Assembly: GCF_000744605.1 (NCBI RefSeq)
Contig: NZ_JQMG01000001.1
Location: forward strand, 2,170,001 to 2,234,000
From: Methylotenera sp. L2L1
GTDB taxonomy: Bacteria > Pseudomonadota > Gammaproteobacteria > Burkholderiales > Methylophilaceae
Reading direction: 5' to 3'
Length of the DNA: 64,000 nt
Part shown: piece by piece, positions 19,109 through 27,436 of the stretch
How the letters are laid out: each line of letters opens with the position of its first letter
Position numbering within the stretch: the first letter of the stretch is position 1
Notes under the pieces: generated by a model
The model's database searches: none
Told to the model about the DNA's origin: nothing
The model's input: only the letters and a program-made list of their open reading frames with translations
Program-made: the position numbers and the translations under genes

Positions 19109-20308
19109 ATGTCTAATATGACTTTACCTAACATGATTTTATTAGGTACCCGCAAAGGCACCATAATATTTGATCGTATCAACGCTAGTTGGCAGCCTCG
19201 CCCAATTATGCATGCAGGGGTTCCTGTGTGTTACGTGACACGTGATCCTCGTGACGGTACCTTGTGGGCATCTCTAGACCATGGACACTGGGGACCTAAG
19301 TTATCTCGCTCTCGTGATAATGGTGCAACATGGCAAGACATTACATCCCTTAAATATCCTAATGGCGCACGTTATATCGTCAAATACCTACCAACCCCAG
19401 ACTTCAATCCAGAGTCACCGTCTGCTCTACCAGAATACGCCAATGCCGCCGTGCTTAAAATCTGGAATATTGCGTTCGGCAATGCCAATCAGCCTGGCAA
19501 ACTATATGCTGGCACCATACCTGGTGGTTTATTTGTTAGTGATGATGGCGGCGATAGCTGGGAGCTCAATCGACCGCTATGGAACCATCATAGCCGTGGT
19601 GGTGATTTGTTCTCTGGTGATGCGACATCTGAAAATTGTTGGAATGGCACGCCTGCAAGTATCGATTATGGGGTGTTTGAACCAGGTATTCACTCTATCG
19701 CTGTTGATCCACGCAATCCAGAGCATATGTATGTTTCAGTGTCTACAGCAGGAGTGATTGAGACGACTGATGGTGGCAAAAATTGGCATAGCCGTAACCA
19801 AGGCATGTTGAATGATTACATGCCGAATCCAGAATCCGAGTGGGGTCATGACCCACACTTCGTGACGTATTGTTCTGGGCAGCCTGATCATCTCTGGCAG
19901 CAAAACCACTGTGGTGTTTTTTATAGTGATGACGGCGCAAAGCGCTGGAAAAAAGTCAGCATGCCCGATGTTGGTGTGAATTTTGGTTTTCCAATTGTGG
20001 CTGATGCGAAGGACGGACGCACCGCGTGGGTCGTACCGGCGCAGGCTGATTCAGAACGAATGGCGATTAATGGTGGTTTGTCCATCGCACGAACGAACGA
20101 CGGCGGGCAGTCATGGCAATCGTTTCGAGACGGTTTACCGCAAGAAAATGCCTACGACATAGTACTGAGGCATGGTCTTGATGCGTCAGGTGATTACTTA
20201 TGTTTTGGAAGCACTTCTGGCAATGTTTACCTATCAGAAGACCGTGGTGAAACATGGCAATCTCTAGGTCACAATTTTCCGCCGATTTATTCGGTGCGAT
20301 TTGGTTGA
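19109..20308 (+). CDS. BNR/Asp-box beta-propeller protein (sialidase/sortilin-like fold)
   Basis: A 399-residue protein made of repeated Asp-box motifs (S/T-x-D-x-G-x-x-W): SRDNGATW, SDDGGDSWE, TTDGGKNW, SDDGAKRW, TNDGGQSW and SEDRGETW. That implies a six- or seven-bladed propeller. There is no signal peptide, so it appears cytoplasmic. Proteins of this kind are often labelled exo-alpha-sialidase, but no arginine triad or other catalytic signature is clear, so an enzyme name is not justified. Its stop is 5 bp before the MoaD-like gene, which suggests a functional pair. Confidence 0.85.
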   Translation: MSNMTLPNMILLGTRKGTIIFDRINASWQPRPIMHAGVPVCYVTRDPRDGTLWASLDHGHWGPKLSRSRDNGATWQDITSLKYPNGARYIVKYLPTPDFNPESPSALPEYANAAVLKIWNIAFGNANQPGKLYAGTIPGGLFVSDDGGDSWELNRPLWNHHSRGGDLFSGDATSENCWNGTPASIDYGVFEPGIHSIAVDPRNPEHMYVSVSTAGVIETTDGGKNWHSRNQGMLNDYMPNPESEWGHDPHFVTYCSGQPDHLWQQNHCGVFYSDDGAKRWKKVSMPDVGVNFGFPIVADAKDGRTAWVVPAQADSERMAINGGLSIARTNDGGQSWQSFRDGLPQENAYDIVLRHGLDASGDYLCFGSTSGNVYLSEDRGETWQSLGHNFPPIYSVRFG

Positions 20309-20313
20309 ATACC

Positions 20314-20592
20314 ATGACTCGTGTTGAAATGACGCAACATCTTTACCGGTTCTTTCCACAATTTAAGAACCAGCTAATTACTGTTCCAGCAGGGTCTGTC
20401 GCAGAAGTTCTACACGCAGTTAACGAGATTGCGCCAGGCTTTACTGATTACGTACTCGACGAAAATGGAGCATTGCGTCGGCATGTAAATCTCTCTATCA
20501 ATAACACCATGGTAATTGATAAAATAAAACTCTCTGATCGCGTACCGGAAGACGGAACCGTTTATATTTTCCAGTCCCTAAGCGGCGGATAG
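20314..20592 (+). CDS. MoaD/ThiS-family ubiquitin-like sulfur-carrier protein
   Basis: The 92-residue protein has a ubiquitin-like (MoaD/ThiS) pattern: an N-terminal beta-grasp region, NINNTMV-type strand, and the sequence EDGTVYIFQSLSGG ending in the diagnostic Gly-Gly. Such tails are adenylated and thiocarboxylated, or conjugated, by MoeB/E1-like enzymes. The start at 20314 follows the BNR stop; an upstream ATG overlaps that gene. No moaE, thiG or E1-like gene is nearby, so it is not clearly part of molybdopterin or thiamine synthesis. Confidence 0.82.
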   Translation: MTRVEMTQHLYRFFPQFKNQLITVPAGSVAEVLHAVNEIAPGFTDYVLDENGALRRHVNLSINNTMVIDKIKLSDRVPEDGTVYIFQSLSGG

Positions 20593-20677
20593 CTCTTGCA
20601 GATTGAGCAAAACAATATTAATGACTTATCTACTATTAGAGCTCACATATTAATGCATCAGCTCTACATAATTTAAA

Positions 20678-23525
20678 TCACATCGTGTCATAAAAATAAC
20701 ACCTGTTCCTACCAGCTGCCTTTGATTGGTACATGGCGATATCAGCATTTTTCATTAACTGCTTAACATTGATTTTCATATCACCTGAACGTATTGCAAC
20801 ACCAATACTGGTGCTAATGAACACCTCTTGCCCATGGACATCAATTGGCGCTTTAAACTTATTGAGGATTTTCTCGGCGACGACTTCGGCCGCTTTTATA
20901 CCTGAAATTTCTGAGAGTACAATCACAAACTCATCCCCACCTAATCTGGCAACAGTATCGTTAACACGCACACAGGAGAGTAGGCGCAGTGCTGATTCTT
21001 TAAGTATTAAATCCCCTACATCATGACCTAGCGTGTCATTGATTGCTTTGAAGTGGTCTAAATCTAAGAAAAACAATGCAACAGTACGTTGGTAACGCTC
21101 AGCCTGTGCTAGTGCATGCTGTAGCCTATCCATCAGCATTTTGCGATTGGGTAGGGTAGTCAGTGTATCAAAATAAGCATCTTGCTTGATTTCGTTGTCT
21201 CGGATTTTACGGTCTGTAATATTTTCAATCTGTGCAATAAAGTATTGTGGTGATTGCTCTTCATCTCTAAATACACTGGCAGAAAGCTGAACCCATACAA
21301 TTTTCTTATCCTTACGTATGTAGCGCTTCTCCATTTGATACGTGTCAATTTTGCCATCGACTAGCTGCTGAACGTACTCAAGGTCGATAGATAAGTCCTC
21401 TGCATAGGTGATTTCTTGAAAGGTGAGCCTTGTTAATTCATCACTCGTGTAACCTACAATATTACATAGCGTTTGGTTCACGATTGTGAACCTTCCCTCC
21501 AATGATACGATAGCCATACCAATAGGCGCATACTCAATAATTTCTCTAAAACTTTTTTCACTGGCTCGCAGCGCGTGCTCTATCTTTTTACGCTCTGAAA
21601 TGTCATCAAAAACCACCACAGCACCAACAACTTCATTGCTTCTGAACAATGGAACGGCGCTTACAGCAATGTAAATAGGCATTCCATTCTTATGCCAGAA
21701 TATTTCTTCTGCGGACTTATAAGATTGTTTTGAATACATTACATTACGGATATGGCACGCACTTTCAGGATATGGTGTCTCATCAAGATGCTTATTGTGA
21801 AACAGCAAATACGCATTTTGTCCCAATAACTCATGCTCACTTCTACCTAACAAATCTTGCGCCTTAGGATTGGTAAACGTAATCATGCCATTGGTGTCCA
21901 TCACATAAATCCCTTGGCCTAGCGTCGAAGTAATTTCTTGAAAGCGAGAAAAGCTTTCTTTAAGCTCTTCAGCCTTTTGTTTCACTAAGTTTTCGATACG
22001 TACGGTGTAGCCCGTACCCATTAACAATAATGCACCCATCAGGCCAGTACCAAACAGACCAATAGCCAGCATATTCCAACTTTGCCAGCCACGATGATGT
22101 TGATAATACAGCGCTGTGGGTGTGGTTTCTAAGCGGTACAGTCTTGAGCCAAATTTAAACTCTCTGGAATATAAAACTTCAGCATTTTTCTCAACAAACA
22201 CCATCGTGTAAGGTTTTTCCTGACTGAACATCAATGAGGCGTGCATCGATGGCGCTTTTAGTAGGGGTGAACAGCTCTCCAAAAAAACGCTCCGCTTTAA
22301 ATATGATGCAAAGTACCCCATCTTGTTTAGTTCCTGTGATTGGATACATCAGCAGAAAACCAAGCTCTGTGCCGCCATCGTTAATGAGCTGTACGGGCGG
22401 GGTGGCAACGGCTTGTATTGTTTGAATCGCTGTCAGAATAGCCTGTTTGCGATCTGATAAATAAGCTAAATCAAACCCTAATATTGCACGTGCAGTCTCT
22501 TTGTTAGGCTCTATATAGGTAATGGGGAAGTACTCATCGCGCTGAGTAGCTGTCACCATTTGTTTGTTGGTGTTGAACTGCCTAATTTCAAAGGTAGGTG
22601 AATGTTGCCTCTGCTGCCTTACAAATGAATGCCGAGCTTGCTGGCTGACACTCGGCGCCCACTCTATGGCGTGTATCATGGGGTAACCGGTTAAGGTTGC
22701 GCTGACGAAATGATGAAAATCTTGCCTAGTTACTTTGTCGTTAGTTCGATAGTTAAATAACGCACTTGTTTGCTTTAATACAGCCTCTTGAGATTCAAAG
22801 CGTAAGCGTAGATGTTCGGACAATTGGTTTGATAAAGCGTCGAACTCAACAAGAGATTCTTTACGTTCCCATCGGCTGACCATTACAAAAATCACGACCA
22901 ACAGTGCGAAAATAACAGTCATAGGCACGGCGACAGTGTACAGACGCTTTTTCCAAAGGCTGCGGGGTTGCCCAATAGCCACTAAACATAGCGGCAGCAT
23001 CACGATAACGCCTAATGAATCACCAATCCACCATGAGGCCCAGCTTGTAAAAAACAGTGAGGGCCCAACTAAGCCTAGCGCATACAAACCGCTAACGGAA
23101 ATTGTAGCGCTGATTAAACAGATGGCGGGGGCCGCAATAAAAAACGTTACCACATCCATAGGATTATCTAACGAGGTGGGATAGCCAATTTTACGCTTCA
23201 GCCACCAGCCGCCTACATAGGCTTGTAGTACAGAGGCCGTTGCAATTAAACACGCGACTTCTAGATTAGTGATATTGATTTGATGTTGAGCGCTATAACC
23301 GACCCAAATATTAAGCAATAAAGAGCCCAGAAAGATAGCAGGTAGCAGCGATCTTCCTGCAACAAATACAGCCGCTACGGCGATACCTGCTGGTGGAAAA
23401 ATGGCAGAAGCATAGCCCGGCGGTATTGCCAGCATCAAACCAAGCTTGCCCGTTATCACATACGCCAAAATTAGCACTAAGCTATAAGCTAGTATTTTGT
23501 TTGTTTTTGTTAATTGATTAACCAT
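20678..23525 (-). pseudogene. MASE1-CHASE-PAS-PAS-GGDEF diguanylate cyclase, split by a frameshift
   Basis: Two overlapping minus-strand reading frames are halves of one gene. The first (23525 to 22191, 444 residues) has a MASE1 membrane sensor with about eight helices and most of a CHASE domain, ending ...LIDVQSGKTLHD then a stop. The second (22321 to 20678) continues the CHASE end, one membrane helix, two PAS domains and a GGDEF domain with an intact active site (LGGDEF) and an RxxD-type inhibitory site (RVND) five residues before it. The switch point is about 22170-22215, a +1 shift. A base-calling error is an alternative to true decay. Confidence 0.8.
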
Positions 23526-24010
23526 TGATGAAATTATATAAATAAAAATTAGCGCTAAATTTTTTAGTTAAGACTATTGAAGCAGTGATGGTAATTAATA
23601 AAGTGTTTACCCGTTATCGGATGGATTTAGTTTCTGGTGATTTACCTGTCATTGTGTTTAACCTCTGCACAAAACCATAAGCTGCAGCCACAGTGCCATC
23701 GCAAACTCAATAACATTTTACAGGGTAGTGTTTTTATATAAAAGTTATAAAGTTAGTTTCTGTACGTAAAGCGCATTGGTTAAGAATATATATTTAGTTT
23801 GCTTTGTATTATTGGTAGTTTCGGAACATGTTGCTATTTCTAAACAGACCATCAATGTTAGATTCAATCACTTTATAAACTTTATTCGTTGCGAATAAAG
23901 TTTAAGCTGACTTGTTGCAATGATGGGTGTTAAAAACGCAACACTTTGTGTAAGTAATTTCCTTTCAAATGATCATCATCAACTGCTAAATAGAAATTTC
24001 ATTTGCATTT
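23526..24010 (+). other. Intergenic region, about 485 bp
   Basis: No gene supported. It separates two divergent genes (the split GGDEF gene on the minus strand and tetR on the plus strand) and contains one perfect 13-bp inverted repeat, listed separately. AT-rich throughout. Confidence 0.6.
23876..23904. repeat. Perfect 13-bp inverted repeat, 3-nt loop
   Basis: TAAACTTTATTCG (23876-23888) and CGAATAAAGTTTA (23892-23904) are exact reverse complements around TTG. No T tract follows in either direction, so it is not a clear terminator; it could be an operator or an RNA hairpin. Confidence 0.6.
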
Positions 24011-24042
24011 TATGATGGTTGTCATATATGATGGTCATCATG
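24011..24042 (+). promoter_or_regulatory. Two tandem TetR-type operators overlapping the tetR start
   Basis: TATGATGGTTGTCATA (24011-24026) and TATGATGGTCATCATG (24027-24042) are 16-bp imperfect palindromes lying end to end. A third copy, TATGATAACCATCATA (24670-24685), precedes the SDR gene; it matches the reverse complement of the first at 15 of 16 positions. The sites overlap the first ATG of tetR, as in self-repressed TetR genes. Confidence 0.65.
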
Positions 24043-24627
24043 AAAAATGATATGAATAAACCAAATGCTTCCAATCGTAAAGAAATCACGCATACGCGCA
24101 TTGTAGAAACCGCTGCCCGAGCAATTCGTAGAAGTGGTTATGATGGAACTGGTGTTGCTGATATCATGAAAGAAGCAGGCCTCACGCATGGCGGGTTTTA
24201 CGCGCATTTTGCGTCACGCGATGCAATGCTCGCCGAAGCTGCAGATCGAGCTGGGGAAGATACTATTGCTATTGCAAAAAAAATATTCGCTAATGTCCCT
24301 GATAATCAAGCATTGCAGGCATTGATGAATGCTTATTTATCAAATGAGCATATGGCTAACATTGAATCAGGGTGCTCTTTAGTGGCCTTAGGTTCAGAAA
24401 TGCCTCGCCAAGCACCAGAAGTAAAAAGGGCCTCTACTTGCCGCGTCAAGGAAATGATTGCTCTTATTGAAAGTAGATTATCAGACCAGCCAAATGCGCA
24501 TGCAGAAGCGCTTGTAATGTTGTCAACGATGGTAGGGACATTATTATTAGCTCGTGCGATAGACGACCCTGAACTTAGCGTAGCTTTCCGCCAAGCTACT
24601 TTAAAACACTACGATGCCAAAAAATGA
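24040..24627 (+). CDS. TetR-family transcriptional repressor
   Basis: A 195-residue DNA-binding regulator. The N-terminal helix-turn-helix region is ETAARAIRRSGYDGTGVADI with LTHGGFYAHFASRDAMLAEA, typical of TetR proteins acting on SDR/oxidoreductase genes. The ligand domain ends with a DDPELSV segment. The start is uncertain: ATG at 24040 or 24052. It lies 106 bp before the SDR gene and is flanked by three similar palindromes, so self-regulation and control of the downstream operon are likely. The inducer is unknown, perhaps a reactive carbonyl. Confidence 0.9.
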   Translation: MKNDMNKPNASNRKEITHTRIVETAARAIRRSGYDGTGVADIMKEAGLTHGGFYAHFASRDAMLAEAADRAGEDTIAIAKKIFANVPDNQALQALMNAYLSNEHMANIESGCSLVALGSEMPRQAPEVKRASTCRVKEMIALIESRLSDQPNAHAEALVMLSTMVGTLLLARAIDDPELSVAFRQATLKHYDAKK

Positions 24628-24669
24628 TTAATTTCTTATTCAGTAATTTGGCTTTTTTTTGATTATAAA

Positions 24670-24685
24670 TATGATAACCATCATA
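24670..24685 (+). promoter_or_regulatory. TetR-type operator before the SDR gene
   Basis: TATGATAACCATCATA, a palindrome differing from the tetR-promoter copy by one base in 16 when read on the other strand. It sits 49 bp before the SDR start codon, a suitable place to block transcription. Confidence 0.6.
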
Positions 24686-24733
24686 TTTATATGGCATATT
24701 TTTTATAATTTTGAATGAAACAGGAGACATAAA

Positions 24734-25567
24734 ATGAAAAGTAAGATCGCAATTGTGACAGGCGCATCATCAGGCATTGGTGAGGCCACAGCAGAATTAC
24801 TCGCAAATTCTGGTTATAAAGTTTATGGAACAAGCCGTAAAGGAGTGCAAATTGCACAACGTTCATACAAGATGATTGCGTTAGATGTGAACAGTGAGGC
24901 ATCTATAGAAACTGCCTTAAAAGAAATAATCAAAATTGAAGGCCGGATTGATCTGGTTGTTAATAACGCAGGCTTCGGCGTAGCGCCAGGTGGGGCCGAA
25001 GAAAGCTCAATTGAACAAACCAAGACGCTATTTGAGACCAACTTTTTTGGCATCGTCCGCATGACGCGTGCTGTTGTGCCTTACATGAGAAAGCAGGGTG
25101 AAGGCCGAATCATCAATATTGGTTCCATTCTTGGGCTGATACCGGCCCCATACATGGCAACTTATGCCGCTACTAAGCATGCTGTCGAGGGATTTTCTGA
25201 ATCGCTAGACCATGAGCTAAGAACAAGAGGCATCCGTGTATCAGTGGTTGAACCTGGGTATACCAATACACATTTTGAAGCGAACACGCAAGAAGTTGAC
25301 GCCAAAATAGATGAGTACAACCTTGCGCGCAAAGCACTCGCAAAATTAATTAAAGTAGCTATTGCAGGCGGTGATGACCCAAAAGTCGTCGCCAATGTTG
25401 TTTTGAAAGCGGCCAATGCTAAACAACCAAAGCTACGTTACGCTGCTGGTAAATTAGCGTGCCGCTTGAGTTTTCTGAGAAGGTTTGCACCTGCTGCATT
25501 GGTGGATATTGGTATTCGAAAAGAGTTGAAGCTTGACTCACTCCACAAAATAGCTAATCAACCATAG
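24734..25567 (+). CDS. Short-chain dehydrogenase/reductase
   Basis: A 277-residue NAD(P)-dependent oxidoreductase. Motifs: cofactor loop GASSGIG at residues 11-17, NNAG, and the catalytic YAATK with a serine (IGSILG) upstream. The ribosome site CAGGAGAC precedes the ATG. The C-terminal extension beyond the SDR core is about 30 residues. It is the first gene after tetR and its operator; its substrate is not predictable. Confidence 0.92.
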   Translation: MKSKIAIVTGASSGIGEATAELLANSGYKVYGTSRKGVQIAQRSYKMIALDVNSEASIETALKEIIKIEGRIDLVVNNAGFGVAPGGAEESSIEQTKTLFETNFFGIVRMTRAVVPYMRKQGEGRIINIGSILGLIPAPYMATYAATKHAVEGFSESLDHELRTRGIRVSVVEPGYTNTHFEANTQEVDAKIDEYNLARKALAKLIKVAIAGGDDPKVVANVVLKAANAKQPKLRYAAGKLACRLSFLRRFAPAALVDIGIRKELKLDSLHKIANQP

Positions 25568-25575
25568 AGGCTATC

Positions 25576-25956
25576 ATGAAATTATTATCTTTTTATCTAC
25601 TTTCAGTTTTTAGTTCAATCTTGTTTATAGTCTTAGCCATCATCTTGATGTTTGCACCAGATTTGATGTTAACAGGATGGGGAGTGGAGTTAACAACCGA
25701 AGTAGGGCTGGTTGTAAGACGAATAGCAGCGCTGTATGCCGGGCTGTCTGTGATGTTTTTCATGGTTAGAAATGCGGAGCATTCTACAACTCGTACAGCC
25801 CTTATCTACGGAACTATAACTGGCTGCATGCTACTGGCATGCCTAGGTATTTATGAGCTTTCTATAGGACATGCAACTAGCGGCATCCTGACAGCCGTTT
25901 TAATCGAAGTCGCTCTTGTCCTAGCGTTTCTGTATGTCGTCGCTTGCAAGAAGTAA
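25576..25956 (+). CDS. Four-helix membrane protein (DUF4345-like)
   Basis: A 126-residue hydrophobic protein with about four membrane helices (roughly residues 5-28, 44-64, 71-92, 101-122). The pattern resembles small DUF4345-type proteins, whose function is unknown. It starts 9 bp after the SDR gene with an AGAGG site and ends 35 bp before the next start, so the three genes form an operon. Confidence 0.65.
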   Translation: MKLLSFYLLSVFSSILFIVLAIILMFAPDLMLTGWGVELTTEVGLVVRRIAALYAGLSVMFFMVRNAEHSTTRTALIYGTITGCMLLACLGIYELSIGHATSGILTAVLIEVALVLAFLYVVACKK

Positions 25957-25990
25957 ACAACACGATCAACAAGAAATCAGGAGTGAGATG

Positions 25991-27007
25991 ATGAAAGCAT
26001 TTATCTTGAAACGTTATGGCAAGTCCGATCAACAAGAGTTTGCAGACATTCCCCTGTCTGCAATCAAGCCCAACGAAATGCTCGTTCAAGTTTATGCCGT
26101 CGGTCTTAATCCGATCGACTATATGATTGCGAAAGGAGCATTCAAGGCCATCATTAAGTTTCAGCTACCAACTACGATGGGCAGCGACTTGGCGGGTATC
26201 GTGGTAGAGGTTGGAAGTCGCGTGAAGCGTTTCAAGCTAGGTGATGCGGTTTTTGCCAGTATCTTCGACCTTGGTACGGGAGCGCTTTCTGAGTTTGCTG
26301 TTGTGCCTGAGAGCGCTGCCGCGATCAAACCGGCAAATCTGGACTTCGTACAAGCGGCTTCAATCCCGATGGTAGGACTCGCTTCCTGGCAAGCACTTAA
26401 AGAGCTGGCACATCTCAAGTCAGGCCAAAAGGTATTCATACCTGCAGGTTCTGGGGGTATTGGCACGTTCGCAATCCAACTTGCAAAACACCTAGGAGCA
26501 ACGGTGGGAACAACAACTAGTACTAGTAATGTTGGCTTGGTTCAGCGCCTCGGTGCCGATGAGGTAATTGATTACAATAAGCAGGAGTTCGAGGATGTGC
26601 TACGAGACTACGACCTAGTACTTGGTACGGTCAGGGGTAATGGAATCGAGAAATCTCTTAATATTTTGAAACCCAATAGCAGCGTCGTATCACTCGTAGG
26701 CCCACCAGATACTGCTTTCGCTCGCGCTAGAAACATGAACTTCCTCATGAAGTTTGTGTTTAGGTTGATTAGCAGCAAGATAATTCGCCAAACTAGGAAG
26801 CTTGGCATCAAGTATTCATTCCTGTTCGTACATCCCGACGGCCACCAACTCGCAGAAATTGGAAAACTTCTTGATGCGGGACATATCCATCCAGTAATAG
26901 ATAAGGTATTTCCGTTCAGTCAAACAAAAGAGGCGCTTGCCTATCTTGAAAAAGGTCGAGCTAAGGGGAAGGTGGTTGTAAAGGTTAACAATAGCGTTGC
27001 ACTATAA
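25991..27007 (+). CDS. NADP-dependent quinone oxidoreductase (zinc-less MDR alcohol dehydrogenase type)
   Basis: A 338-residue medium-chain reductase that reduces quinones or enones with NADPH. The N-terminal GroES-like domain starts MKAFILKRYG; the nucleotide site is PAGSGGIGTFAIQLAKHLGA; the conserved ADEVIDY follows. Catalytic zinc ligands (Cys-His-Glu) are absent, which fits the zinc-independent quinone reductase group. The ATG at 25991 has AGGAG at 7 bp; the reading frame extends further upstream but overlaps the previous gene. Last gene of the tetR-linked operon. Confidence 0.92.
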   Translation: MKAFILKRYGKSDQQEFADIPLSAIKPNEMLVQVYAVGLNPIDYMIAKGAFKAIIKFQLPTTMGSDLAGIVVEVGSRVKRFKLGDAVFASIFDLGTGALSEFAVVPESAAAIKPANLDFVQAASIPMVGLASWQALKELAHLKSGQKVFIPAGSGGIGTFAIQLAKHLGATVGTTTSTSNVGLVQRLGADEVIDYNKQEFEDVLRDYDLVLGTVRGNGIEKSLNILKPNSSVVSLVGPPDTAFARARNMNFLMKFVFRLISSKIIRQTRKLGIKYSFLFVHPDGHQLAEIGKLLDAGHIHPVIDKVFPFSQTKEALAYLEKGRAKGKVVVKVNNSVAL

Positions 27008-27141
27008 ATGGTAGTTTACATATTTTACGCAACACACCCACAATGTGCCATTACTTCGCATTCTTAGTAAGTTCGTATAATGTATATTATGTAAAATAAC
27101 ACATAGGCACTTAATTTGCACATTAAGGGAGTAAAAACCCT

Positions 27142-27243
27142 ATGTGCTACCACTCTGACATGTTCGGCGATGTAATTGTAACTGTTGATGAAGTTAATAT
27201 TTGGCTTGATGCGTCCGCACGTTTACACGGGCGCACAGTTTGA
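27142..27243 (+). CDS. Possible small protein or gene remnant (33 residues)
   Basis: ATG at 27142 is preceded by AAGGGAG at 27125-27131. The translation is MCYHSDMFGDVIVTVDEVN..., with amphipathic, protein-like content, ending at TGA. A second frame carries on briefly after the stop (QFDQTQLLRE). Too short to recognise; it may be a remnant of a mobile-element gene or chance. Confidence 0.2.
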   Translation: MCYHSDMFGDVIVTVDEVNIWLDASARLHGRTV

Positions 27244-27347
27244 CCAGACGCAATTATTACGCGAATAACTATAAAGATGACTTAGGGATAGTATTACATT
27301 CTGAAAAGGACATGCTGAATTGTAATTTGACGAATTGAGCTTTATCG

Positions 27348-27385
27348 CTGCTGTGCTTTATGTTGGAATATATAAAGCACAGCAG
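27348..27385. terminator. Strong hairpin between convergent genes
   Basis: CTGCTGTGCTTTAT (27348-27361) is the exact reverse complement of ATAAAGCACAGCAG (27372-27385), with a 10-nt loop. It lies just past the 3' end of the GGDEF-EAL gene and between converging genes, so it may end transcripts from either side, although neither direction has a good T tract. Confidence 0.45.
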
Positions 27386-27436
27386 GCTCTAAGAATACTG
27401 TTACTGATTGAGAGCGTATGCGGTGTGAAATGCATA

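Larger units (their letters stand above)
27008..27436 (+). other. Convergent intergenic region, 429 bp
   Basis: Lies between the converging quinone reductase and GGDEF-EAL genes. It holds a 33-codon reading frame with a possible ribosome site (27142-27243) and a perfect 14-bp hairpin (27348-27385), both listed separately. The rest is AT-rich with no further gene supported. Confidence 0.6.

Noticed and set aside
19109-20308. True sialidase
   Set aside because: Asp boxes define the propeller fold only; the catalytic arginine triad, tyrosine/glutamate pair and a signal peptide are not visible.
20314-20592. MoaD of the molybdopterin synthase
   Set aside because: No moaE or other moa gene is nearby and the gene is paired with a BNR propeller; the GG tail alone does not identify the pathway.
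22191-23525. A free-standing MASE1-CHASE receptor without output domain
   Set aside because: The frame stops inside a CHASE domain and the rest of the domain continues immediately in another frame, so this is one gene with a frameshift rather than two genes.
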